64,000 nt of DNA from Tenodera sinensis (lineage: Eukaryota > Arthropoda > Insecta > Mantodea > Mantidae). The notes under the pieces are model-generated. The model was not told the DNA's origin and ran no database searches. It saw only the letters and a program-made list of their open reading frames with translations. The stretch lies in assembly GCA_030765045.1 (NCBI GenBank), contig CM060962.1:214369031-214433030 (forward strand). The letters run 5' to 3'. Each line of letters begins with the position of its first letter. Within the stretch, counting starts at the first letter, position 1. A program made the translations under genes and the position numbers. Below, one piece after another: positions 20,957 through 31,110 of the stretch.

Positions 20957-22905
20957 CATAGAAGCTCTCTATCTCATGTGTAACATCTCTAGTTAAACGC
21001 TGGACAAGACATAGAATCTGAAATAGGTTTCCATGCTTAGTACAAAACTTTGCCAAGTTTTCAAAGTTACTTGGCTTATTGATATAAGGTTGTCTCCTAA
21101 GTTCATTAGTTTCTTGTTACGTTTCAATGACTAAGGATGCCTGGGAACACACCTCACCCGCAGCACAGCTACGACAAAGTAGTTACCAAACTTTCTGTTT
21201 TAGGGAGAAATTCCCAGCTCAAAATCAACTAAACAACTTCTGGCATCTTTCTTTCATAGAAGTTTGAAAACAGTGTTGTTGTAATTAATTTAATTTAAAA
21301 CGTGAGTTAATTAATAACACTGAACAACACTTACAACATATTTTGTAAGTGTTGTTCAGTGTTATTAATTAACTCACGTTTTAAATTAAAATAAATTAAA
21401 AAACTTCTGGCATGCTCAATTCATTCCTGCATCTTTCCTGTAGACAGCACAAATTTTCTGCCTGTATTGTGAGGTGGTTTTGCAATTACGATAGTAAAAC
21501 AGCATAAGATGGAAATGTTCCTTTTTGCTTTCCATAGTTTGTAAACACAAGTTCATGCTGTTCCATCCAATGTTAGTCACAAACACACACTGACATATTC
21601 ACCTCTAAGTCGTAGGGATGGTTGGGCAACTGTAATAACTTGAGTTTGCAGAGGGTTCAGGGTTTTCAGGCACTATAGATGGAACTTGCGAACAAAACGA
21701 ATGAACTTATGTGACAATCTTACACTGCTAAGTCTCAAGTGCACAGTCTAGTAGCAGCCATTGAGACATGTGGAAATTCACAGATTAGAATAGAAATTGT
21801 ATATATCATTAGTGGTATGCTGTTAGTATCACTGCTGTAATGCTGAGACCTGTAAAACTCGCTTACTGTATCTTTCCAGCCTGAGGATGGGCCCACACAG
21901 GTAATGCATACAGTATCATTCTGCACTTGGTATTTTTTTAATGCATGGCGATGCTTCCTTTCTTTCACCCAGCTATTGATTTTCAGGAACTCAAGAAACT
22001 GCCATTTTTACTTCCCTATTTTGTATTAACCACGTGTTACCTTTCACTGTATTGACACTATAATACATGCCCTTATTCTGGATAAAGAAAGTGAATGTTC
22101 TAGTGAACAGTGGGCCAGATGGCAGTCAAAATGGGACTGAAGTCCAAAAATGAAGTGTTAAAGATTAGGAATTTGAAGCTTGGAGATGAAAGTAGAGATG
22201 TTAAAGAACAGAAAATCATCAATAAATTGTACCTTAGCCCATTTTTGGCACCTCTGAAGAGTGGCTTTATACCGGTTAGATAAGAAGTCCATTGCTCAAC
22301 CGAAATAACCCAGAACTGCATTGTGTCATTTCCTTGTTTATAGTGCTGTGGTAATGTTTAAACAGTGATACTACTGCAAGAATAAATAGTTCAGGTGGTT
22401 AATATGCGTTTAACATTTTATAGAGCTTGACAATGGATGTCAACTTAAATGTGACACAAATATTAGAGATTACATAATAGATTTTTTATGTTCTAATAGA
22501 TGTAACTTTTTCCTTCACAACCCTTCACATAGCTTTATGTGCTGAAGAAATAAGTATACCTTACAAAAATATCCTCAATGTTTCATCTGCATCCTGTTGC
22601 AGCTTTCAAATGTAGGCGTATTTTGTCAAATGGTGCTCCCAGAGTTCTCATTGCAGGTGATCAGTGCTTTACATGTCAAGACCTATACAAGGTATTGGTG
22701 ACTGAAGTAACAAGCCTGTTTACGACTTTATAATTTGTAAAGTAGATACTTCCAGCCACCGTAGTGAAGAAGGTTTTTTGTAATTAGAAAAAAAAAGTGG
22801 AGTCTTTTGCACCAACTTCAATTAACGATGGCACAAATTCAGAAATAAGGGTATTTTTGAACTGAAGTACAGTGATTGTTTAAGAATTTCAACATCATGC
22901 TATGT
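20957..22905. other. AT-rich DNA with one hairpin insertion
   Basis: No gene is supported. The only structured item seen is the palindrome at 21247-21401, listed separately. Short open frames have no recognisable domains. Confidence 0.5.
21247..21401 (-). mobile_element. Hairpin insertion of a second sequence type
   Basis: The 155-base insertion is flanked by an exact 12-bp direct repeat, AACTTCTGGCAT (21235-21246 and 21402-21413). Bases about 21289-21390 form a near-perfect palindrome with arms of about 48 bases (TTAATTTAAAACGTGAG... mirrored) around an ACATATTT loop. The first 42 bases are an unpaired tail. The layout (long hairpin, 40-base tail, 12-bp duplication) is that of the copies at 848, 4938 and 12046, but the arm sequence is different. 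Confidence 0.65.
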
Positions 22906-23040
22906 CACAATGAACCAAACAGAAGTAAACCTACTTCCTCAGCTCTCCTTGGCGGACAAAAAAAATCTATTTTCAGAAAGAGGCATAAAATCGAAAAGAT
23001 GGAAAACAGAGAATCTCCAAGAATCAGTTAGTACTGAGGA

Positions 23041-23608
23041 ACTTTCTCGATCACTTTGGCGCCAGCGCTCGAGTATCCTCGACGCCCAGTACGTCACACA
23101 AGGATTCACCCCCTTACGGTACCCACACGAGTACCAGTAGCCCCACGGCTACTCACCACGCCGAACTCACATCACCACATCGTTACATCAGCAATTGCTG
23201 ATAACCAACACCGCCGCCTACGCCGCTCACAGCAACCATCGCAGCAACGCCGACCCATGAAAGCACGAACGTGCGCATGACTACCACCGCCTTCATCTCC
23301 CTTATAGGCCACCACTCATTCCCACGTGCACATGGCCAGGGCCCTGTGTCATGGCCATGGCCTGGATCAATAATTAATCCGCTCCCGCCCAATGGGCGGC
23401 AGCATTCATTACCTTAATAACGGAGGTGCTCAATGCGGAACTCCACCAATTTCACCTCAGACAAACACAACTGTCACCTACAACTTTTAATAAATGTATT
23501 CTATCCCTCCCCTCTACGCCTAAGACTTTACATCCCTCCCCTCTTCCTTACCCGGCGAAATAAGCCAAATCTTTATCCCTTTCCAACTCTACTTCTGTCT
23601 CCCCTTTC

Positions 23609-23609
<1 letters not shown>
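23041..23609 (+). mobile_element. Poly(A)-tailed retroposon 3' region, family unknown
   Basis: A GC-rich segment in AT-rich surroundings ends at 23609 in a run of 68 A residues with one T (23610-23677). AATAAATGTATTC at about 23486 resembles a polyadenylation region. It has no long reading frame, and its sequence does not match the 3' regions of the other LINEs here by eye. It is probably the 3' untranslated part of a 5'-truncated retroposon. It meets the 3' end of the minus-strand Penelope-like element tail to tail. Confidence 0.45.
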
Positions 23610-23665
<56 letters not shown>

Positions 23666-23677
23666 AAAAAAAAAAAA

Positions 23678-25157
23678 GTGAATGTGTTTCATGGCTATTG
23701 TCCAGGCAGGGCTTAGCTGAAGACCGCGGTCCCTGTTGTAATTGTTTGGATGTAGTTTGATTTGAATGGCTTCCTTAATGACTCTGTCCCAGTATTTATC
23801 CGTATGCTCCAGAACTTTGATGTCTTCAAAGTTTATTTTGTGGACATGCTCTATACAATGTTCGGCCACTGTTGACTTATCTGGTTGTAGGAGCCTGATA
23901 TTGCGTTGATGTTCTTTACACCTTTCTTCTATTGTGCGTCCTGTTTGGCCTACATACACTTTACCACATTCGCAAGGAATCCTGTAAACTCCTGGGACCT
24001 TGAGTCGAAGTGGTTCTTTTACCGGTCTAAGGTATTCTTGGATCTTCTTTGGAGGTGTGAAGAAGGTCTTGATGTTATACCTAGCGAGTATGCGGGAGAT
24101 CTTGTTTGAGACGGAACCGTAGAATGGTATGTAGGCTTTGTTCGGCCAGCTATCCATCCTTTGAGTGAGGCATTGGGGGTTGTTTCGATTGTTTTCAACC
24201 TTCTTGCGTGCCTTTTTGATGTCGTTATCACTGTATCCGTTTTTCAGCAATGTGTCTCGTAGGTATTTAAGTTCCTGCTTAATGTGGTCTTCATCTGCAA
24301 TATCGAAAGCTCGGTGAAACAAGGTGGAGATAACTGTCTTCTTTTGAGTAGGATGGTGGTGACTGGAGGCGTCCAAGTAGCGGTTGGTGTGTGTTGGTTT
24401 CCTGTATACCGTGTGACCTAGGCTGCCGTCCGGCTTCTTGTAGACCAGAACATCTAGGAAGGGGAGTGAGCCATCGATCTCAACTTCCATGGTAAACTTG
24501 ATGTTCGCATGTAGGTTGTTGAGGTGGTCTAAGAAGGTGGAAAGTTTTCCTTTTCCATGTGGCCAGATAACAAAGGTATCATCCACGTATCTGAAGAAAG
24601 CCTTTGGTTTGTCTGAGGTGGTATCCAGGGCAGTATGTTCAAAGCTCTCCATGAAAAAGTTGGCAATAGCAGGTGACAACGGTGAACCCATGGCTACCCC
24701 ATCCGTCTGTTCGAAGAACTGGCCATTGTAATTGAAGTATGTGGAAGTGAGCGTGTGTCTGAAAAGCTGGGTGATGTCTTCCGGAAACCGTTCAGATAGG
24801 AGCTGTAGTGAGTCCTTCCTCTAGCGGCACTCTGGTGAACAAGGATTCCACATCAAAACTCACCAAAATATCATCCGGGTCCACTTTCAGCGCTGAAATT
24901 TTCTGTATAAAGTGACTGGAATTTGCAATATGGTGTTGACAGTCACCCACCAGCGGATTCAGTAGCATAGTAAGATGTTTGGCAAGCAGGTAAGTAGGTG
25001 AGCCTATGGCATTCACAATGGGTCGAAGGGGTACTTTAGGCTTGTGAATCTTTGGCAATCCGTAGAGTCTAGGTGGAGCTGCTGCATGTGGAATGATGTT
25101 TTTCTGTACTGCAGCACCGAGGTTTCGACCTCTGGACTCTTCCGGTGGGGTTTTTTA
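23678..25157 (-). pseudogene. Penelope-like element B: RT and GIY-YIG endonuclease, 5'-truncated
   Basis: The minus strand carries GLPKIHKPKVPLRPIV and ILVSFDVESLFTRVPLEEGL (25058-24792). After one frameshift near 24.8 kb come QTDGVAMGSPLSPAIANFF and FFRYVDDTFVIW with the catalytic YVDD, and then the thumb. The GIY-YIG domain (GVYRIPCECGKVYVGQTGRT, then R..EH) and a C-terminal HPNNYNRDRGL follow. Both enzymes look well preserved apart from the frameshift and the missing N-terminus, so this copy is far younger than the one at 13.8 kb. The annotated frame runs on into the neighbouring poly(A), giving an artificial poly-Phe tail. Confidence 0.85.
25091..25157 (-). repeat. Left member of an inverted junction repeat
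   Basis: The minus strand reads CACTAAAAAACCCCACCGG..., then GAGGTC...CCTC and TGCTGCAGTAC. The same sequence stands on the plus strand at 27611-27666. The two face outward around LINE-A copy 1. Here it continues into the Penelope-like reading frame. Confidence 0.6.
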
Positions 25158-26775
25158 GTGATTGGGGTGCGCTCTGGTGTGGCCAGGGTCTGCCCGGCAG
25201 TGACTCGGTCATCCCTGGCAGTAGAAGGGCGGGTTTCGGGGGCTGGCCTGTTGCGGCCGCGACGGTCCTGGATGAACCACCCTTCGTTATTAGTGGGAAC
25301 AGCCTGAGTAGTGTTTTGCTGTCTCTGAGGTTGGGGACGGGGGGCCCTATTTGGCTGTTCCCTTGGCCTTGAGTTAAGTGCCAGCTGGTAGACTGGGCAA
25401 CCGCGCCATGTTGCCCCGTGGCCTGTGTGGTTGCACAGTGCGCACAGTCGTTCCTGAGGAGGAACTCTACATTGATAAGAGGGGTGAGGGCCTTTGCATT
25501 TGGCGCATACGTTAACTGGGGCCTGACACTCTAAGTGGGTATGGAATAGTTGCTGGCACTTTCTGCATTGTTTTGGTGCTGGAGTCGTCCTATAGTCCTC
25601 GACTTTTACCCTAAAATGCGCAAGGTACTTGAGGTCTCTAATCTTTCTGTTAGCTGGGGTGTCTGCTAGTTCTATTAAGTACATGGGGAGGAGGGCACGT
25701 GTCCTGTCACGCTTGTGCATTTGGACAGCCCTGATGACCTCAAGGTTGTGGGTGGCCAGTTCTAATTTTATGTGTTCTCCGGAGACTTCGGCATATACGC
25801 CTTTTATTACAAATCTAAGGGTCTTTTCTGTGGGCTCGGACATTAGGTGGAAATGTATATGCCTGGCTTTGAGGTGTTCTACAAAAGCATTGTAGTCCCT
25901 CCTCGAGAACAGCTTGACTTCATAGTCTCCGGAGCGCGGCGCGAATCTAACTGTGTATTTGTATAAATATTTGTGTGTGGTGTCGAAACTATGGGTAATC
26001 GTGTGTATTGGTGTTGTCTGGCGCTTGTGCACGAAGATTGGTGCCAAATCGGACCTGAACTCCGTGTATGTGTTGGTGTGGGTGGAACTTGCGCTAGCCT
26101 GTGCCTGTGCCTGTGCCGCTTGGGCGTAGGTCTCAGGGATCGGAGAGTGTGCTTTAGGGGTGGGGGATGGTCTCATGTCTGAAAGGTCAATGAGGTCTTG
26201 AGGTGGTGTGTGTGGAGATGGTTGTGTATGTGTGCGTGTGTGTGTTGTCTGTGCTTGTGTACATGTGTGTGTAGGTAGTGTTGGTGTGTGCATGGGTGTA
26301 GTTTGTGTTTGTGTGTGTGAAGGTGTAGTTTGTGTTTGTGCGCGTGTAGGCTTTGTTTGTGTGCGTGAGCGTGTAGACTGTGTTTGTGTGTAAGTAGGCT
26401 GTGTTTGTGTGTGAGTGGGTATAGGCTGTGTTTGTGTGTGTATGGGTGTGGTCTGTGTTGGCGTGAGTGTAGGCTGTGTTTGTGTGTGTGTAGGGTGTGT
26501 CTGAGTGAGTGTAGGTTGTTTGTGTGAGTGTGTTTGCGCGTGTGTGGTTGACGCCTGTGTATGAGTGGGTGTGGGTATGCGTGTCCGTGTAAGTGTTCGA
26601 TTGGGTGTGTTGGCGTCGGTGAGAGGGGGTTGATTGTGAGTTGTTGCCTGAGTTGGTGTAGGTATGAGTGGAAGTGTGGGGTTGAGTGTTGGTGTTGTGT
26701 CTTGTGTGGGCATGTTCATGATGTCCAACTCAGGAGTTCTGCTACGCTGTGATCGCGTGCATGGTCGTGTGTTTG

Positions 26776-26835
<60 letters not shown>

Positions 26836-26947
26836 TGGGCGTGGGTGTTGATGGTTTCTCTTTAGTCATTTTCAGTGCCTTAGCCGTTACCGGCTTTTTG
26901 GTAGTTGATAGGGATGAGGGGGAGAGTCTAACAGTCTTCTTCACCAT
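25158..26947 (-). pseudogene. LINE-A copy 1 ORF1 (gag-like, zinc knuckles), 3' end lost
   Basis: ORF1 starts at the ATG at 26947. After about 30 residues comes a run of some 20 serines from a (GAT)n tract, then about 150 residues of Thr/Gln/His/Pro repeats (HTQTQPT type). A folded part follows (FRSDLAPIFVHKRQTTPIHT, PRE_C2HC-like) and then zinc-knuckle motifs CRKCQQLFHTHLEC, CAKCKGPHPSYQC and CALCNHTGHGATWRGC. Jockey-clade ORF1 proteins bind the element RNA. The open frame continues to 25013, but the last 45 or so residues belong to the fused Penelope-like DNA in another reading phase. Confidence 0.85.
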
Positions 26948-27425
26948 TGCCAGATATCTTCCGTCCTAGTGTTTTTAGTGTTCAGTTGATGGGGCTGAGC
27001 TTAAAGAACCTAACGTGTAGTGAGTATGGGAACCTAACGGGGACCTACCTGGAGGAATTTTAGTAAGGGGAAGTGGTTTTAAGAGGAAAAGAGAAGAGTG
27101 TGGAAAGTCTAGTGGGGGGCCTAACCGGGGAGCTTAAAAACTACTAGAAAAAGAGGAAAATATAGATAGTCGGAGAGAAAGAGGCAGCTAGCGAGTGCTA
27201 AAAAGCGTGGCTAGCAGAGGACCTGAACCGGTTAAGGCGCCTAGATACCAGTCAGAGACTGTTGGCTGTGGTCGTGCTATCCCTCGTCTATCCTGCTTGT
27301 TTATAGCTACCTGTCTTGTAGCGTCGTTGCAGCTTCCGGCAAGCGGCAGTTGAAGCGGTGATCCCTGGGCGGTTTTGAGCGCGAGTGGCGGCCTGTGCAC
27401 TGCGTTCTCTGAAGTTCGCTCGGAT
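25158..27425 (-). mobile_element. LINE-A copy 1: 3'-truncated Jockey-like LINE
   Basis: Nearly identical to 31406-33678 along its 5' untranslated region and most of ORF1. The match stops abruptly at 25158, where ORF1 reads ...ERTPIT and then turns into Penelope-like sequence. Target-primed LINEs lose their 5' ends, not their 3' ends, so this copy was cut by a later rearrangement or insertion. Confidence 0.8.
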
Positions 27426-27484
27426 TCCCTGCTTCTCGCTTTACCAAAGCTTGGAGGGCTCTTCAAAGCAGCTGCAGATGATCT

Positions 27485-27486
<2 letters not shown>

Positions 27487-27521
<35 letters not shown>

Positions 27522-27617
27522 TGGTGGGGAAAAAGGCTACTTACGCCCTAACCGCATGCATGCATGCGAGTGTAAGACTCCTACCCTGGCTTCGAACCCG
27601 GGCAGCCTACTCACTAA
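27487..27617 (-). repeat. Poly(A)-tailed tRNA-like SINE, minus strand
   Basis: On the plus strand a run of 34 T residues (27487-27520) is followed by sequence whose reverse complement holds a B box GGGTTCGAAGCC (near 27590-27601) and ends in GGGGAAAAAGGC-like bases before the poly(A). It abuts the 5' end region of LINE-A copy 1. A target duplication was not found. Confidence 0.5.
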
Positions 27618-27666
27618 AAAACCCCACCGGAAGTCTTGAGGTCAAGGCCTCTATGCTGCAGTACCG
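27611..27666 (+). repeat. Right member of an inverted junction repeat
   Basis: Starts CACTAAAAAACCCCACCGG and continues to TGCTGCAGTACCG, matching the minus strand of 25091-25164 with a few mismatches. Beyond TGCTGCAGTAC the two diverge. Confidence 0.55.
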
Positions 27667-27929
27667 CATAAAGCACCTGCGCATTCTGTGGTGAGAGATG
27701 GAAGCTGCCTGCCAGTGGCAGTAACAGCGAGTATTACTGATGTGCCGGAGGGCAAACATGACATAAGCCCTGAGTGCCCCCTGGTAGTAACTAATGGTGA
27801 TGTGTATGATAGTTGATGGTGTTCTTTTTGTGTTTCAGCCATTTGGCATCGTTAGGTGTAGATGGATGTGATGGATGAGTGAATGAGCATGTTTTGTTTT
27901 AAAACTCCACCCGAAGGTTTCGTTTCTTG
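27667..27929. other. Unassigned sequence before the LINE-A 3' end
   Basis: Moderately GC-rich sequence with no supported gene; possibly more of the element entered at 27611. The 3' end of LINE-A copy 2 is set near the T-rich stretch 27940-27970. Confidence 0.3.
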
Positions 27930-28357
27930 TCCTTAGCGTATTTTTTTTTATTATTATTATTTTTTTTAAATTTATATTGCGTCCTATAATCTATGCTAGT
28001 AGTATTTTAAGAAATGCTTATATAACTAGGTGCAGTTATGGTGTTATTTATAAGATTTACAACTTGTAGAGATAGCTTCTACTGTGTCATTTAATCTTAA
28101 TTACTAGGGTGTGATTAAGCCGGAGGCTTGGTCATTAATCGTGTACCTGATCTTGCCTGGTCGTATAAGTGCACACATGGCGGGCTGTCTGCCTGGAGTG
28201 CAGGAGCGAGCCTGTGCCACTACCGGGAAGGCCCTCGTCTCCCGAGGTCCGCCTTGGCTAGGTAGCACAAGGTCTTGTGAGGGCTTGAGTGTAAGTGTAT
28301 GTTTTTATAGTGTTGTGTGTTTGTTGTGTGCTTCCCTTCATCCCCTAACCAGTAATT

Positions 28358-31110
28358 TCATGGTACTAAATTATTCAGGTATTCCTGTATGTTGAGTTCG
28401 GGTTCGCCTATACTTATAGTGCGATCGAACAATGATAGAGGGCGGAGGTGTTTGTCGCGAGTCATATCATACTCCCCGAGCATTCGTATTTGCTCGTTGT
28501 GGTTCTTATTCTTTTTGGCGTATAGGTTGCATGCCAGGTGTTTAATAAACTGCTCGATTGTGAGCATTTTTAGCTCTTCGTGTAACTGGGACGTCGGAGC
28601 CTCTGGCAGTAGTTTAGCAATAATTCGCAGTATTCTATTTTGCATCGTTTGGAGGCGTTTTATCTGCATTTTTGCCGCATATCCCCATACCGGGGCGGCG
28701 TAAGTTAAGATGGGTCGGATCAGCGTCTTATAGAGCGTAAGTCCCATGCGTAGCTTAAGGCTGCTGTTAAGATTTATGAGCGGGTACAGTCTGTTGAGTT
28801 GGCCATTGGCCTTTGCTCTGGCTGAGTTAATATGCTCTCTCCATGTGAGATATTCGTCCATCTTAACCCCTAGGTACGTGACGGATGTCTCCCACCCGAT
28901 AGGTTCCTGATTTAGGGTGAGGGGTGGGAGGGCTCGCCTCCTTTGCCTGTGTAATTTTCGCCTGGTAAAAATGATTGCTTGGCTTTTTCTTGCATTTAGT
29001 TTTAACCGCCATTTCGTGAACCAGGGCTCCAATGTGTTTAGAGCATTCTGGAGCCGCAGGTGTATGATGCGTGGCTGAGTAGATTGCGTGGCCAGTGCCG
29101 TGTCGTCCGCGTATATGTATTTATCTACTCGTACTAGTGGTGGTAGATCATTGATATATATATATTAAATAGTGTAGGCCCGAGTAAACTTCCTTGTGGG
29201 ACTCCCGCGTTTATGGGGTGCAATGAGGATTCGGTATTCTCAATTGAGATTCTGAAACTCCTTCCACTGAGGTAATCTTTTATTAGGGTGACCATTGAAT
29301 CTTGTACCCCTATGTGAATGAGTTTGTGGAGTAATCCTGCATGCCACACTTTATCGAAAGCGCGTTCTATGTCCAATAGGACCACGCCTGTCGATCGTTT
29401 AGTGTTAAATCCCCTGGTGATACTTTCGGTAAGCCTAAGTATCTGTAGGGTTGTAGAGTGATTGGCCCTGAAGCCGTACTGGTCGTCAGTTATCACGTTG
29501 TTTTTGATTAGGAATGAGTTGAGGCGTTTAAGTATTATTTTCTCTAGCAGTTTACTTAGTGTGCTTAAGAGGCTAATTGGCCTGTGATTAGTAGGAATGG
29601 ACCTATCTTTATGTTGCTTAGGAAACATAAGGATTCGTGCTTCCTTCCAGCGCTTTGGGAATTTTCCGTGTTCCAGCGCGTAGTTGAATATATCCGCCAG
29701 CACTTTTAAGGCTTTGGGCGGTAGATGTTTCAGGACTATATTGGGAATGTTGTCTGGTCCTGGAGCCTTGCGAGTAGGCAAGTGTGCTATTAGCCATTTA
29801 ATTTCGCTTGCACTGGTCTTTCGAAGTTTGTTGTGCGTTGGAATATTCCCTATTTCAGCAATTTGGTCTTCCGTTGCTGTTGCGAACTGTCTGTCGCATG
29901 GTTCAGCATTCGGTTGGAATACCTGCTCTAGTGTGGTCGCGAAAGCTTCTGCTTTTTCTGCCGGTGTTTCGGCTATTTGCCCGTCAATATGTAGGGGCGG
30001 AATGTTTGTGCGAGTACGTGTCAGGCACTTCGCTATTCGCCACACTGTTCTGTTATGAGGATCAACGTCCTCCAGTGTGGCGTTCCATTGCTCCCTTATG
30101 TGTTCGGCCATTAGTATATCGGCCGCAACTTTGAGGTTGTCATATTCGTTGCGATGTATTTGGTTTCGCGTTCGCTGCCATTTGCGCCTGGCCCTGTTTC
30201 GGTCCTGCATTGCCTGTCTTACAGCCCGAGGGAACTGTGTGGTTGCCGTATTCGTTGGCCTAGTTAAGGGAACATGTTTTTCGGTCGCATGTTGAATAGT
30301 TCTGGTAATTATTTCTACGGCTTGCTCTTGAGTATCTTGTGAGCTAATGACAGGGTTGTTTTGTTCGAGTTGCGTTTCAACTAACGCTTCGAACTCGGAC
30401 CAGTTGGCGTGTTTGTAGTTGCGCCTAGGCTGTTCTGGTTTGAACATTACGGGCGCCGCGACCTCCATTATTACCGGTAAATGGTCTGATGTGAGGTCGT
30501 TTAGTACCGTAGTTTCGGTGTCATATGGTATTCCCTTTAGTAGGGCGATATCGAGGATGTCGGGCATTTGATTGACCGCTCGCGGGATAAAGGTTGGCTC
30601 TTCTGGACCCGTTAGGAGGATGTTTTCCCGGTTGATAAAATTTAGTAGTTGGGTACCCTGCGGATTCGCTGTTCGACAGTTCCAAAGGTAATGCTTGGCA
30701 TTGAAGTCGCCAGCCGCAATTACCTTGGTGTCCATTCGCATTATTTTGTCGACATCCTCAATATCAATATTCAGTGGAGGGTTGTATACGGCTACTACCG
30801 TTACCGCGGCGCGGTGCAATTGCACATTTACCGCTGTGGCCTCCAACCGGTTTAATTCTGGCACTTGTTTCTGGTGGTGCTTGATAGTGTTCAGTATTAT
30901 TACTGCCGTGCCTCCGCCTCTTCTATTTCGGTCATTGCGGTATATACTGTAACCCGGAATGGAGAAGCGGTCCAATTGTCCTAAATGTGTTTCGTTTAGA
31001 AGCGCAATTTGGATCGAGTTTTTTATCAGGAAGTCCGTTAATTCCTGACGTTTTCGTCTGATATTGTTGCAGTTCCAGTATAATACGTTTAGTGTAGATG
31101 TACTATCCAT
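28358..31110 (-). pseudogene. LINE-A ORF2: AP endonuclease and reverse transcriptase, one frameshift
   Basis: The first 658 codons hold an apurinic-type endonuclease (residues about 1-225). Visible active-site motifs are YWNCNNI, LLNETHL, VYNPP, AGDFNAKH and TSDHLPV. The start of a reverse transcriptase follows (PISLLSTLSKLLEKI, YGFRANHST, LLDIERAFDKVWH, GVPQGSLLGP). A two-base gain in a TA run at about 29152-29162 shifts the frame just before the catalytic YADD, which lies in the next frame near 29115. The remainder (29032-28358) gives the thumb and C-terminal region (LNARKSQAIIFTRRK, YLGVKMDEYLTW). There is no RNase H domain. These are the features of the Jockey clade. Confidence 0.9.

Noticed and set aside
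23573..23690. Poly-Phe C-terminus on the Penelope-like protein
   Set aside because: The frame simply runs into the neighbouring poly(A)/poly(T) tract.
25973..26752. Plus-strand Cys/Val-rich open frames opposite LINE-A ORF1
   Set aside because: They are shadows of the Thr/His/Gln repeats on the coding strand, present in both copies and without domains.
26664..26969. Plus-strand frame with about 20 aspartates (also 32918-33226)
   Set aside because: It is the antisense of the (GAT)n serine run in LINE-A ORF1.
29684..30295. Plus-strand open frames opposite LINE-A ORF2
   Set aside because: They are antisense to well-supported endonuclease and reverse transcriptase sequence.
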